64,000 bases of DNA from Acidobacteriota bacterium (GCA_019639135.1 JAHBSL010000020.1:22797-86796), one strand, 5' to 3'; positions 48,966-57,590 are shown, counted from the first letter of the stretch. Program-made: numbers and translations. Notes: a model not told the origin generated them from the letters alone.

Positions 48966-49420
48966 TGCACTTCGCTCGCAACTTCGATCACTTCAATTGA
49001 AGGCTCAAAGCACGTTGCTATATCGATAACGTGGTTAATGCAATTTAACCGGTAATGCCGAGGCTTTTCCTCCGCGATTGCTTCGGCATAGTCGATGTTC
49101 GAATTTGCGATCACATAGTCTAAAAAAGGCGATGCTGAAATCACTTGAAATAAACGGCTATACAATGTTTCAAATGTTGGTAATTTTTCAAAACTCTCAT
49201 TAAAGACCGCATATGCGATATAGCCTTCGAACAAGATTCTGAAGAGTCTTGATTGCGGACTCGAAACAATTTGCTCGTAGGAGGATGAAACAGCGGCTAT
49301 GTTTCCTTTGCCGAGCGGTCCGGCTTCGTGAATCCAGAACTCGACCTCCAAATCGTTGATCTCAATCAACTTGTCCAAATACAAGTGTTGGCAAGCATTT
49401 ATCTGTCGGAACAAATCCAT
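48962..49420 (-). CDS. Hypothetical protein
   Basis: 152 aa from the ATG at 49420 (MDLFRQINACQHLYLDKLIE), which overlaps the stop of the upstream small ORF as TGATG. Its own end overlaps the start of the ligase fusion gene by four bases. No family is recognised; it appears helical and soluble with an aromatic-rich core (LFRILFEGYIAYAVFNESFEKLPTFETLYSRLF). Base composition is richer in A+T than the ligase gene. The tight overlaps suggest it is read through from the toxin-antitoxin cassette. Confidence 0.6.
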   Translation of the reverse strand: MDLFRQINACQHLYLDKLIEINDLEVEFWIHEAGPLGKGNIAAVSSSYEQIVSSPQSRLFRILFEGYIAYAVFNESFEKLPTFETLYSRLFQVISASPFLDYVIANSNIDYAEAIAEEKPRHYRLNCINHVIDIATCFEPSIEVIEVASEVQ

Positions 49421-49644
49421 CAATTGACCGCACTCCCTAATCCATCGCTTAAGAAAGCCCGATGATCCGCTGTTGGAGTATTGTGATCTCGGCGTCGCGA
49501 TTGTCTTGCTTTCGCCCGCACGGCTTCACGCGTTTCATCCTTCAAGGTTCTCAGAAGCTCTTCCAGATCTTGCAGCGTCCGCTCCTTGCACTTGCTGCAC
49601 TCGTACGGAAAGAACTCGTATTTTCCAACCACCAATTCGGCCAT
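49420..49644 (-). CDS. Small CxxC protein with a C-terminus derived from a larA remnant
   Basis: 74 aa from the ATG at 49644, seven bases after a GGAGG site. The first half, MAELVVGKYEFFPYECSKCKERT, has one CxxC pair and is followed by a charged helix (LQDLEELLRTLKDETREAVRAK). The last 24 residues or so are a shifted-frame reading of the larA 3'-end remnant at 49458-49499. The ORF may once have had another end and been fused to this sequence. It begins 22 bases after the PIN toxin stop and may be part of that cassette. Function is unknown. Confidence 0.5.
   Translation of the reverse strand: MAELVVGKYEFFPYECSKCKERTLQDLEELLRTLKDETREAVRAKARQSRRRDHNTPTADHRAFLSDGLGSAVN
49458..49499 (-). repeat. 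Left copy of a larA 3'-end duplication (att-like)
   Basis: These 42 bases match 50313-50354 at 38 positions in the same orientation. In the LarA frame the minus strand reads DAEITILQQRIIGLS and stops at TAA (49451-49449), compared with [14 protein letters not shown] near the end of the intact gene. It is a displaced or replaced 3' end of that gene. Confidence 0.8.
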
Positions 49645-49666
49645 TGATAGTTCCTCCTCTAACCCT

Positions 49667-50029
49667 TCATAACGCAAACGGAACGATCTTAGATTTAAGG
49701 ATCTTGCTGTCCCGCGTTAATAGCGGAATATTCTCAACGACACTCGTCGCAGCTATGATCTCGTCAGCCGGATCAGATCGAAAATCCAGGGCTGTGCTTT
49801 GACGGGCAATTCGAACTGATATCGGCAAGACGGTCAGATATCGCATAGAACGACGAAATGCGGAGCCATCCATATCAAGTTCGAGCCGCCCACGTTTTAT
49901 GAGCATTGCCAATTCCCATAAAACGATGTCGGAGATGAACAGCCTCTCGGATTCGATAAGAGTTGCCTCGGTTGGTCTAAGTTCCTCGTTGATCGTAGCG
50001 ACGAGGATGTGCGTATCAAGATTCAGCAT
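49667..50029 (-). CDS. PIN-domain toxin (VapC-like)
   Basis: 120 aa, the normal size of a PIN ribonuclease toxin. The acidic residues are visible in MLNLDTHILVA (Asp5), ISDIVLWELAML (Glu39 region) and DPADEIIAATSVVENIPLLTRD near residues 87-108. It would cleave RNA and be held inactive by the antitoxin encoded just upstream, with which it overlaps by 14 bases. The module lies between two copies of the larA 3' end, so it looks like a cassette placed at the end of that gene. Confidence 0.92.
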   Translation of the reverse strand: MLNLDTHILVATINEELRPTEATLIESERLFISDIVLWELAMLIKRGRLELDMDGSAFRRSMRYLTVLPISVRIARQSTALDFRSDPADEIIAATSVVENIPLLTRDSKILKSKIVPFAL

Positions 50030-50279
50030 CCCATTTGATCCCGGTTGAGAAAATATCGCCGTGTATCTTGATCTGCCCTTTCATCGAGCCGATCAGCCCG
50101 GAGTTATCGACAGGGCGAATCGGTATTACCCTTGCTACCGGTTTCCCCCGTTTTTCGACAACAATACCTTCGCCTTCTAGTTCGTCAAATATTTGCAGGC
50201 ATTTTGCCTTAAATTCCGTTGCGCTAATTGTTCGAGTTTTGGTTTTCACAATACGAAATATATCATAATGACCAGTCAT
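50016..50279 (-). CDS. Phd/YefM-type antitoxin
   Basis: 87 aa from 50279; a GTG start at 50249 (VKTKTRTISATEFKAKCLQIF) is equally possible because the first ten residues are not conserved in the family. The core RTISATEFKAKCLQIFDELEGEGIVVEKRGKPVARVIPI is typical of Phd/YefM DNA-binding antitoxins. The C-terminal part should bind the PIN toxin. It is the first gene of the pair and overlaps the toxin gene; it probably represses its own promoter in the 12-base gap region after larA. Confidence 0.88.
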   Translation of the reverse strand: MTGHYDIFRIVKTKTRTISATEFKAKCLQIFDELEGEGIVVEKRGKPVARVIPIRPVDNSGLIGSMKGQIKIHGDIFSTGIKWDAES

Positions 50280-50291
50280 ATGACCAGTTAT

Positions 50292-51893
50292 TTAATCACT
50301 CACATTACACAACCCGATGATCGGCTGGTGGAGCATTGTGATCTCGGCGTTGCGGCCCATGTAGCTGCGGCCCATGGCGATGGCTTCGGTCAGGTTGTCG
50401 GCGCGTTCCCAGCCCAGCATTTCCGGCACGTGTGCGTTCTCGGCGCCCGCGACGATCACCTTGCCGACGTGCTGGCGGCCGTTCTCGCCCCAGTACCACA
50501 TAAAGAACGGGTGAGCACCGTGATAGGCGTTTCCGCGGCGATACATCTCGATATACGCCGGGTTCGACGCAAACTCGCGCTCATACTTTTCGCGAAGGTA
50601 AAAAGCGTCTCGCGATTCCGGCAGCAGCCGATGGAAAAACTCGATGTACGATGGGTGGAAATTATGGTCAAACTCGTCAAAGCACGGATGCGTTATGATC
50701 ATCACACCACCTTTCCGCAGCAGCGGCTTGTTCCGGTACATGTTGAAGTGGTACCCGAGCGCCATCACCTGCACGAGCAGCGGATTGAGTGCCGAATAGA
50801 CGTTGTAGGGCGAGATGTCCGGAATGCCGGAGATCAAAATATCGCACTGCCCCTTCACCGGTATCTCGTACTGCCGATAGTTGAGATCGAGTATCTTGTC
50901 ATGCACCGGCTCGGTCTTTCCGGCAAAGCAGCCGATCATCTCATATTGCGCCGGTATGGCGTGGAGCATTTTCCGCCGTGCACCACGCGGCAGCGGCGAG
51001 AATGTCCGGGCCATCGCCTCCCATTTCATCCGGTCCATGAACGAGAACTCATCCTCGTTCCGCGTCAGGATGTCGTAGCCCTCGGGGAACATCCGGTTGT
51101 TGAGCGACGTCTCGATATGAAAGACCTTGCACTGCTCATCGACCAGCTTGCCGAGCCTGATCACCTTATGATTAAGCTCCGAGGCCGGCGGATCCATATA
51201 GGAATGCGAATCGCGTATGGTCTGCGGCTCGTGGTGCGCCCGCAGGCTTTCGTAATCGCAAAGCCCGACCGCGACCGACTTATGTCCGCCGTCCATCGGT
51301 ACAAGATTGATGTTCAAGTAAATGAGCAGGTCGCTCTCGATCGCCCGCTTGTTCACACGCAGCGGTTCGTTGTGCCGCGTGTGGCCGAGCGTGACCAGAT
51401 TGTCGTCGTCCTCGGCGTCGTGGTTGTAATAGCGGTCCGGGTAAAATTCGCTAAAGATCGCCGGGCCGACCATCCGCTTCATCTCCCACTCGGTCATCTT
51501 CCGGTGGAGCGAATTGGCGATGATCAGGTGGATGTCGTCAACGCCGTTTGCCGCGCACATATCGAGCACGACCTCGAGCATCGTCTGCCTTAGGTCCGGC
51601 AAGGCCATCGGCGGCAGCGGCAGCGAGATATCGTCCATCGCGATCGTTACCCGCATCCCTGGCTCGAGCAATGCATAAAGCGGCTCCATCTCGATCGGGT
51701 GATTTACCGCATAGCGGATCGCCGCCTCGCGGTTCGGCAAACCCTTGATCGGCGGGTTCGGATAAATGACCCGCGTCCCGATCGGGATATCCTCAAGGAT
51801 GAAATCCTCGCCAAACGGCATGATCCGCGGCGCCGAGTCCTTATCAATGTACACGATCGATTCGTGCGTCTTCCTGCGTAATTGCAAAGCCAT
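50292..51893 (-). CDS. LarA-like (nickel-dependent lactate racemase-type) protein
   Basis: 533 aa, N-terminal DUF2088/LarA-like domain with [17 protein letters not shown] and [18 protein letters not shown], and a long C-terminal region ([18 protein letters not shown]). It belongs to the wider LarA superfamily, whose best-known member uses a nickel-pincer cofactor; larBCE are not in the window and the substrate is unknown. The last codons (IIGLCNVSD) run past a 42-base segment that recurs at 49458-49499, so its present C-terminus probably changed when the cassette came in. Confidence 0.85.
   Translation of the reverse strand: MALQLRRKTHESIVYIDKDSAPRIMPFGEDFILEDIPIGTRVIYPNPPIKGLPNREAAIRYAVNHPIEMEPLYALLEPGMRVTIAMDDISLPLPPMALPDLRQTMLEVVLDMCAANGVDDIHLIIANSLHRKMTEWEMKRMVGPAIFSEFYPDRYYNHDAEDDDNLVTLGHTRHNEPLRVNKRAIESDLLIYLNINLVPMDGGHKSVAVGLCDYESLRAHHEPQTIRDSHSYMDPPASELNHKVIRLGKLVDEQCKVFHIETSLNNRMFPEGYDILTRNEDEFSFMDRMKWEAMARTFSPLPRGARRKMLHAIPAQYEMIGCFAGKTEPVHDKILDLNYRQYEIPVKGQCDILISGIPDISPYNVYSALNPLLVQVMALGYHFNMYRNKPLLRKGGVMIITHPCFDEFDHNFHPSYIEFFHRLLPESRDAFYLREKYEREFASNPAYIEMYRRGNAYHGAHPFFMWYWGENGRQHVGKVIVAGAENAHVPEMLGWERADNLTEAIAMGRSYMGRNAEITMLHQPIIGLCNVSD
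50313..50354 (-). repeat. Right copy of the larA 3'-end duplication (att-like)
   Basis: This copy lies inside the intact gene and encodes [14 protein letters not shown] near its C-terminus. Together with 49458-49499 it brackets about 0.8 kb that holds the antitoxin, the PIN toxin and most of the small CxxC ORF. Confidence 0.8.
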
Positions 51894-51936
51894 TCAGTTT
51901 CCTCGGAGAATAGTCCTAGAGTTCAGAAGACTACCG

Positions 51937-52230
51937 TCAGTCAACTAATTTCAATTCGGGGGTCGGTTCAAGTTTGTCGATTTCACAAAATCGAAGACTG
52001 CCGTCGTACTCACAAAACCGAATTACGGATTCGAGTCTTAAGTCAAATTCCTTGATCGCCAATGTCTTCAGATCCGAAGCAAACCCAATCCTGACCAAAA
52101 CGTTCGCTCTGGCCCTCGTAAATATGTAAGGACAAGCCCCCGCCTCGACAAGATAGCCATCGCTATCACACATAACCAGGACTGTCCTGTTTGAAAAATT
52201 TCCAAAGTATATTCTTACGTCACGTTCCAT
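51937..52230 (-). CDS. Small hypothetical protein
   Basis: 97 aa with no recognised family. It has mixed beta-rich sequence (RTVLVMCDSDGYLVEAGACPYIF) and four Cys residues, no signal peptide and no membrane segment. It lies 51 bases after the HtrA-like gene on the same strand and shares that gene's higher A+T content, so they may form an accessory pair. It may not be a real gene, since no clear ribosome-binding site is seen. Confidence 0.45.
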   Translation of the reverse strand: MERDVRIYFGNFSNRTVLVMCDSDGYLVEAGACPYIFTRARANVLVRIGFASDLKTLAIKEFDLRLESVIRFCEYDGSLRFCEIDKLEPTPELKLVD

Positions 52231-52281
52231 GGTTTGACCCTGAATTCCTAGCGAGCAGACAAGGCTGAAAGAACTGTCGGA

Positions 52282-54249
52282 TCAAAATGGCTCCATCCTG
52301 ATCTCTTCGCCGCATATTTCAAGCAAACGGGAAAATGCAGACGCAACGCGTTTCGCGTTTTCGTTAGAATCAAAGAAAATTGTGAGCGTGTCCTTCTTTT
52401 CATTTTCTCTGTTGCTGTTCGAGCCGACCCATTCCCTCGACACATCGAAGTTACGCCCAAAATCTAACCATACTCCCCAATCGCCATGGGTGTTTCTGGA
52501 GACCTCTACCTTCTTTGAAAATCTCAAATCAGGCCGATGTGTTTCTCTCCACCCGATCTTGCCTTGTGTGTGTACCGTAAACTCCATACTGCATCCGGAA
52601 ATCTTCAGGCGCTCGTATTTGTAACTCATATCAATTGTGCGGAATACCGATCCTTCCAATCTCCCGATCAGCCAGGTAACTGTGTCAACGTACGAGGGTT
52701 GCTGAATTGGAGATGAGCCGCTGCATAGTTCTTGTATTCGACGAAATTTTGAGATTGCACGGGTAATGTCCTCCGTATCGGTATCGAGGAACAATATCCC
52801 AAACTTGTTTAGCAAAACAGCCTCAAAATTACCGGATGAATCTTCAGACCGGCTAACAATGTTCTTAGCTAGCTCAAAGCGAATAGAGTGAGGAACGCGA
52901 TTACCTAACCGAGCGAAGTTTTTCACGTGGCGAAGATCGACTGAGTACGATTCTTTGTCAAAATCACCTTTGGCAGAATGGCTCGTCTTCGTGACGGCCA
53001 TTGAGCAACCAAAGAATGAGATCGAGACCTTACTTGAATAGGTGTTGTCGTGAGTTCGCAAGATCGACGAGTTAGCCACGAAAGAAGACAAATCCGACGC
53101 AATTTCATCATAGGTCATTTCACCTATGTTTTTCGTTTTCGATGCATCGGGAAAAGGCGAAGTGAGTTTTTCTTTCTGCCCCTTTTCCGAGTCAATGACA
53201 TTGTCTGGTACACGACGCTTATCGTCATTCGGGGCTCTACTTTTTTCGGTATTTCCACTGTCTGAAACAATCAGCGGCAACTTAGACTCGGGAGCTCGTG
53301 GAACTAGTATCCCCCAGCCATTCGGCACGGCGCTTTTCACAACATTGAGATTTTTCACCGACTCCTCATACTCTCGGAGAAAACGTCGAACACTCGAAGC
53401 GGGAACAGCGAAATTTAGGTTTTGTCCACTCGAAAAAGTCCCGGTTGCTACCCCGATCACCTCTCCTTTGGAATTCAACACAGCTCCACCGCTAGAGCCT
53501 GAAGAGATTGGTGCATCAAACTGCATGAGGCTTACGTTCCGAATCTGCCGAATATTGCTGGACACGATCCCCCGAGAAAGCGTTCCAGCCAACCCCTCAG
53601 GGTTACTTAGCACGTATACCTCTTCGCCGATCTTGACCTGGTCTGATTCAGATAGCACCAAGTTCGGCGGCGGATTCGGCGTTCCGCTCCCCTTGATCGT
53701 GGTTGGAGGCGTTGTCGTCAAGTCGACTCTGTCGTCGCGGATCTGGATGGAAAGTAGAGCCAAGTCATTTTGTTTATCGACGAACACGATACCACCGATC
53801 CACCACTCGGCGGAATTCTTTCCGCCTACTGCGACCTTCACTTTGCCGCGGACCATTCCCTCGACAACATGGTAGTTGGTCAAAACATATCGGTAACTCG
53901 ATTCCTGATAACTTAAAAGAACATTCTCACCAGCAGGTACTGATTTGTCGTTCGACCGCGGCGATCTCAGAAACGCAAGATCCTCTTCTGATAACGGACG
54001 ATCGTCTTTTGACCTTATCAATTCCCCACTGAATTCGATAAAAAACCCGCTTCCCAGTGAAACCTTTCCTTTCCCGTCATCACAGACAATTAGAACAACG
54101 CTCGGCAGGAATCGCTCTGCGATCTTCTGAGCCGAAAGAACCGGCTTCGCCTTCGACTGAGTGACTCGCGGTTTTCTTTGAGCGAAGCCCGTGTCAAAAA
54201 GAAAGACACTAACGATGAGAATCACAAGCAATCGAAAAAACAAACTCAT
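52282..54249 (-). CDS. Exported HtrA/S1C-like serine protease with novel C-terminal region
   Basis: 655 aa. A signal peptide (MSLFFRLLVILIVSVFLFDTGFAQ) precedes a trypsin-like domain (about 28-300): catalytic His in YRYVLTNYHVVEG, Asp in VDKQNDLALLSIQ, Ser in FDAPISSGSSGGAVLNSKGEVIGVATG. There is no PDZ domain. The remaining 350 residues contain two related beta-rich blocks (each with a THDNTYSSKVSISFFGCSMAV / FRTIDMSYKYERLKISGCSMEF pattern) not linked to a known family. It may be a periplasmic protease with a substrate- or signal-sensing tail. The DNA is A+T-richer than average, with two toxin-antitoxin modules within 4 kb. Confidence 0.82.
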   Translation of the reverse strand: MSLFFRLLVILIVSVFLFDTGFAQRKPRVTQSKAKPVLSAQKIAERFLPSVVLIVCDDGKGKVSLGSGFFIEFSGELIRSKDDRPLSEEDLAFLRSPRSNDKSVPAGENVLLSYQESSYRYVLTNYHVVEGMVRGKVKVAVGGKNSAEWWIGGIVFVDKQNDLALLSIQIRDDRVDLTTTPPTTIKGSGTPNPPPNLVLSESDQVKIGEEVYVLSNPEGLAGTLSRGIVSSNIRQIRNVSLMQFDAPISSGSSGGAVLNSKGEVIGVATGTFSSGQNLNFAVPASSVRRFLREYEESVKNLNVVKSAVPNGWGILVPRAPESKLPLIVSDSGNTEKSRAPNDDKRRVPDNVIDSEKGQKEKLTSPFPDASKTKNIGEMTYDEIASDLSSFVANSSILRTHDNTYSSKVSISFFGCSMAVTKTSHSAKGDFDKESYSVDLRHVKNFARLGNRVPHSIRFELAKNIVSRSEDSSGNFEAVLLNKFGILFLDTDTEDITRAISKFRRIQELCSGSSPIQQPSYVDTVTWLIGRLEGSVFRTIDMSYKYERLKISGCSMEFTVHTQGKIGWRETHRPDLRFSKKVEVSRNTHGDWGVWLDFGRNFDVSREWVGSNSNRENEKKDTLTIFFDSNENAKRVASAFSRLLEICGEEIRMEPF

Positions 54250-54296
54250 TTTTGTCCCTCACATCTGGCGGATACAGAACGATCTACTCGACACGC

Positions 54297-54716
54297 TTAC
54301 TCCTCCCACGGATTCAAGATCGTCACTGAAGAATCTTGAAAGTTCTTAACATTTCGCGTGACCAGGATCAGGTCGTGCTCCAAGGCCGTTGCCTCAAGGA
54401 GCGAATCAAAGATCGGCCTTTTCATTCCCTTTTTTTCGAACGATGCAAACATTGCTCCCCAAACCGCGAAAGTGTCTTCGGTGATCGGCAAAATACGTCC
54501 GGCGAATGTTGTCCGGATCCCATCGAGCCAGTTCCGAAGACGCGTCTTTTTCTTTCCCGACGCCAGCATTTCGATACCGCGACGTATCTCACCTACTGTC
54601 AGAGCACTCAAATAGACGTTGGAATCATCTCTTGCAGCAAGCCAATTTAACACAGACGGATTCGGCGTCGGCTGCTCTGATTCTGAAACAACATTTGTGT
54701 CAAGCAAGTAACTCAT
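54297..54716 (-). CDS. PIN-domain toxin (VapC/FitB-like)
   Basis: 139 aa. Acidic PIN residues are seen in SYLLDTNVVSE (Asp6), LSALTVGEIRRGIEML (Glu near 43) and RPIFDSLLEATALEHDLILVTRNVKNF. The longer form with GRILPITEDTFAVWGAM is typical of the FitB-like VapC branch. It overlaps the antitoxin end by four bases (ATGA) and would be cotranslated with it. It is a second PIN/Phd pair, not closely similar to the one at 49667. Confidence 0.93.
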   Translation of the reverse strand: MSYLLDTNVVSESEQPTPNPSVLNWLAARDDSNVYLSALTVGEIRRGIEMLASGKKKTRLRNWLDGIRTTFAGRILPITEDTFAVWGAMFASFEKKGMKRPIFDSLLEATALEHDLILVTRNVKNFQDSSVTILNPWEE

Positions 54717-54964
54717 TCGAAAGAAACCTCTCTCGGCGCGCCGTCAGGCCGATCGTCGAGATACGGCAGAATTTCTCTAAGTCCGCTGTCCTGAAATAAC
54801 TCAAGCAGCGTCTTCTTTTTCCCGTTAGCCCGTTGCCAATCTTCCATTGATACAACGACAGCTACATCCTTATCATGCCGCTTGATGATCTGCGGCTGTC
54901 CCTTTTCGGCAAGCCGTATCAGGCTGCTCAACTTGTCTTTGGCTTCCTTTACCGTATATGTCAT
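54713..54964 (-). CDS. Phd/YefM-type antitoxin
   Basis: 83 aa from the ATG at 54964 (MTYTVKEAKDKLSSLIRLAEKGQ), which has an AAGGAG site in front; an earlier ATG at 54985 would add seven residues. The N-terminal half is the Phd/YefM DNA-binding fold (PQIIKRHDKDVAVVVSMEDW). The C-terminal LLELFQDSGLREILPYLDDRPDGAPREVSFE should bind the toxin. It precedes the toxin gene with a 4-base overlap and probably autoregulates. Confidence 0.9.
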   Translation of the reverse strand: MTYTVKEAKDKLSSLIRLAEKGQPQIIKRHDKDVAVVVSMEDWQRANGKKKTLLELFQDSGLREILPYLDDRPDGAPREVSFE

Positions 54965-55026
54965 TCTCCTTACCTCCTTAGCCAAAGTGGCTACGTAGCC
55001 ATTTTATCAGAAGTTCTCGGCGTCGT

Positions 55027-55974
55027 TCAAGATTTATCCAACGCCCGAAGTGATTCGATGACGGTCTCAACCGCCTTTACGTAAAACGTCGGATCGATCT
55101 TTTCGAAGTCGTCGGTTGGGCGGTGGTAGTCGGGGTGATCCTCGACGCCGAAGTATATGAACGGTATCTTTTCGCGGTGAAAGGCTCCGTGGTCGGACTG
55201 AAACGTCCAATCGTCGCGACCGCTGCCGGGCGTGTCGTGCCCGAGCAGGAGCTTGACGGGTGCCTTTTTCTGAACTGCTTCGAGAGCCGGCTTGAACTGC
55301 GGATAGTGATACGTGCCGGCGGCGTAAAGCTCGCCCTTTTCGCTCCGCGAGAGCATGTCCATGTTCACGTTCAGCAGTATCGCTTCCTTCGCCACCGGCA
55401 GATTCGCGACCAAATGCCTCGCTCCCTGCAGGCCCATTTCCTCTGCGTCAAGAGCGACAAAGATCAGCGAATGCCCCGGCCGGTTCTTTGAAAAGTACGA
55501 CGCCATCGCGAACAACGCCGCCGTGCCCGAGGCATTATCATCCGCACCGTTATATATCTCGCCGTTCTGAATGCCGACATGGTCGTAATGAGCCGTGATG
55601 ACGATAAACTTCCCTGCCTTTTCCTTCGAGCGGCCCGCGATCCGCCCGATGAAATTGACACCCGTCAGCGCGTCTTTCCCGCGGCGGGGCATGAATTTGA
55701 ATTCCTGCCGCTCGGGCTCGATCCCCGTTTCGCGCATCCGCTTTGCAATGTAGTCGCGTGCCTTCGCGATCGACGGCCGCTCCGGCGAACGGCCTTCGAG
55801 CTCGTCCGAGGCGAGATACTTCACGTCCTCGAGTAATCGCCCCGCGTCGAAATACTTCGAGCTCGGCCCGCTGCTGCTCGGTTCCGAGCGTTTACCGATC
55901 GCGATCTGCCCCGAAACCGCGACGCCCAACACCACCAACGCCAGCCAAAGTTTGTAATTCCTAATAATGCTCAT
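55027..55974 (-). CDS. M28 family zinc aminopeptidase-type protein
   Basis: 315 aa from the ATG at 55974 (MSIIRNYKLWLALVVLGVAVSG), which gives a signal/anchor sequence. The longer frame from 56031 would add TTESTERKTQRAP, which is only a translation of a CACAGAG repeat. Metal and catalytic blocks of M28 are present: TAHYDHVG, NGADDNASGTAAL, LDAEEMGLQGA, NMDMLSR and FQSDHGAFHREKIPFIYFGV. It would trim amino acids from peptides outside the cytoplasm. It is alone on its transcript as far as can be seen. Confidence 0.93.
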   Translation of the reverse strand: MSIIRNYKLWLALVVLGVAVSGQIAIGKRSEPSSSGPSSKYFDAGRLLEDVKYLASDELEGRSPERPSIAKARDYIAKRMRETGIEPERQEFKFMPRRGKDALTGVNFIGRIAGRSKEKAGKFIVITAHYDHVGIQNGEIYNGADDNASGTAALFAMASYFSKNRPGHSLIFVALDAEEMGLQGARHLVANLPVAKEAILLNVNMDMLSRSEKGELYAAGTYHYPQFKPALEAVQKKAPVKLLLGHDTPGSGRDDWTFQSDHGAFHREKIPFIYFGVEDHPDYHRPTDDFEKIDPTFYVKAVETVIESLRALDKS

Positions 55975-55979
55975 CAATT

Positions 55980-56036
55980 GTCTGCACTTCGGTGCCCTCT
56001 GTGTCTTCCGCTCTGTGCTCTCTGTGGTCAAAAATG
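55980..56036. repeat. CACAGAG-type repeat between the M28 and HAD genes
   Basis: On the minus strand the region reads ACCACAGAGAGCACAGAGCGG and ACACAGAGGGCACCGAAG, degenerate units of the class also flanking the GxxExxY gene. It reads in frame with the M28 gene and could be mistaken for its N-terminus. Confidence 0.7.
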
Positions 56037-56057
56037 ATCGATACCGCAGGTCCGAAG

Positions 56058-56732
56058 CTACCTCAGGTCAACCACCGCCCAGTCGTGCTGCCGTGCAGTT
56101 TGCTTCAATCTAAAATCCGGACAGATCGCCACCGGATGCCCGACGATCGAGAGCATCGGCAGGTCTGAGATGCTGTCCGAGTAGGCGTAGCTTTCCGAAA
56201 GGTTTATCCCTTCCCGCTCGGCATATTCGCGTATCCATTTCGCCTTCGTCGCCGAGGCCATCACCGGCGGCAGCACGCGCCCCGTCGCATAACCATTTAC
56301 GAACTCAAGCCGATTCGCGACCCAATGGTCGATCCCGAGATGATCCATCAGCCGGTCGATGGTGAAATCGAGAGCTCCGGTCAGCACCACCTGCCGCTGG
56401 CCGTTCTTTTTCCCTTGGGCGATCAGGTCCGGTGTGCCGGGAAAGATCGCCGGTTTCAGCACCTCTTCGAAAAGCTCTTCCGAGAAATACCGAAGGCGGT
56501 CCTCCGACCAGCCCTCGTAGCTCCGGAAAAATACCTCATTGAAAACGTTCCGCGAGTAGAGGTCGGTTACGCCAAAGAAGGGCAGCTTTGCCAGCGTGCT
56601 GACACTCGCTTTCGCCGTTTGCCAGAGCCCCTGCTGCCGCGTCGAATAGAACGCGAGCGTGTGAACAAGGTTCGTGCTTACGAGCGTTCCTTCCAGGTCG
56701 TAGAATGCCGCAGGTATTCCATTCTTGGCCAT
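56058..56732 (-). CDS. HAD-IB family hydrolase
   Basis: 224 aa HAD-superfamily protein of the IB type. The first motif is YDLEGTLV (the second Asp of DxDxT is replaced by Glu), the second motif is VVLTGALDF, and the last motifs are ATKAKWIREYAE and YAYSDSISDLPML. This pattern is like the HAD-IB phosphatases often linked to acyltransferases; here the nearest PlsC domain is in the ligase fusion 7 kb away. The Glu could alter acid/base catalysis but does not rule out activity. It is divergent from the TPR gene. Confidence 0.88.
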   Translation of the reverse strand: MAKNGIPAAFYDLEGTLVSTNLVHTLAFYSTRQQGLWQTAKASVSTLAKLPFFGVTDLYSRNVFNEVFFRSYEGWSEDRLRYFSEELFEEVLKPAIFPGTPDLIAQGKKNGQRQVVLTGALDFTIDRLMDHLGIDHWVANRLEFVNGYATGRVLPPVMASATKAKWIREYAEREGINLSESYAYSDSISDLPMLSIVGHPVAICPDFRLKQTARQHDWAVVDLR

Positions 56733-56786
56733 ATCGTTCTATAATCCCGAAAAACCGTCTTTTCGTAATTAGGAATAGTAACATTT

Positions 56787-57590
56787 ATGACCCGAAAAGC
56801 TATCTCCATGCAAGCCGCGATCGTCGGCTCGGCACTTTTTGTAATTACGATGTGCTTACAGGCTTCATGCACCTCGAAGGCCGAAGGCGAAACGCCGGCC
56901 GCGAAGCCCTCGCCCGGCCAACTAGCCGCGGCAAAAGCCGCTGCCGCGAAGCTCTTTTCCGAGCGGTCCGATGCTGCAAAGCTCCGCGAGGCCGTTCGGA
57001 CGCTTTCGGATATTCGCGACCCCGAGAACCGCGACTTTGAGACCGAGTGGCTTTATGCGAAATACAGCTTCTTCCTCGGCAAGGCGGTCGCCGAAAAGGA
57101 AAAGGAAGCGGTTTGGGAAAGAGGAAAAACGGCCGGGCAGATCGCCGCTCGGCTTGAGCCGAACCGGCCCGAGGGCCATTTCTGGTATGGTGCAAATCTC
57201 GGCGAACTTGCAAAGCTGAGCCCGGTAACGGTCGGCATCAAGTCGGTCGATGACATCCGCTCGGCGATGAACCGCGTTATCGAGATCGACCCCGGCTATC
57301 AGAGCGCGAGTGCGTTCGACGCCCTTGCCCAGGTCGAGCTTGCAACCCGGATGTTTGGCGACGGTTCGGCCGAAAAAGCGGTCGAATATCTAGAAAAGGG
57401 CATCGAGCTTGGCCCCGAGAATGCCTATCTCCGCGCAACGCTCGCCGAGGCCTACGTCTCGCTTCGCCGGATGGCCGATGCCCGAAAGCAGATAGACGCT
57501 ATTCTAAAGATGCAGCCGAACCCCGACTATGTTTCCGAGCACCAGGAAGCGGTCGAAAAAGGCAAACGTCTGCTCAAGCGGATCAGTTAA
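56787..57590 (+). CDS. TPR-repeat lipoprotein-like exported protein
   Basis: 267 aa. The N-terminal hydrophobic stretch IVGSALFVITMCLQASC ends in a Cys, suggesting a lipoprotein although the lipobox is atypical (LQASC). The rest is made of TPR-like helices (AAAKLFSERSDAAKLREAVRTL, EGHFWYGANLGELAKLS, AVEYLEKGIELGPENAYLRATLAEAYVSLRRMADARKQIDAIL). No enzyme motif is seen; it is likely a scaffold in the envelope. It is divergent from the HAD gene. Confidence 0.85.
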   Translation: MTRKAISMQAAIVGSALFVITMCLQASCTSKAEGETPAAKPSPGQLAAAKAAAAKLFSERSDAAKLREAVRTLSDIRDPENRDFETEWLYAKYSFFLGKAVAEKEKEAVWERGKTAGQIAARLEPNRPEGHFWYGANLGELAKLSPVTVGIKSVDDIRSAMNRVIEIDPGYQSASAFDALAQVELATRMFGDGSAEKAVEYLEKGIELGPENAYLRATLAEAYVSLRRMADARKQIDAILKMQPNPDYVSEHQEAVEKGKRLLKRIS

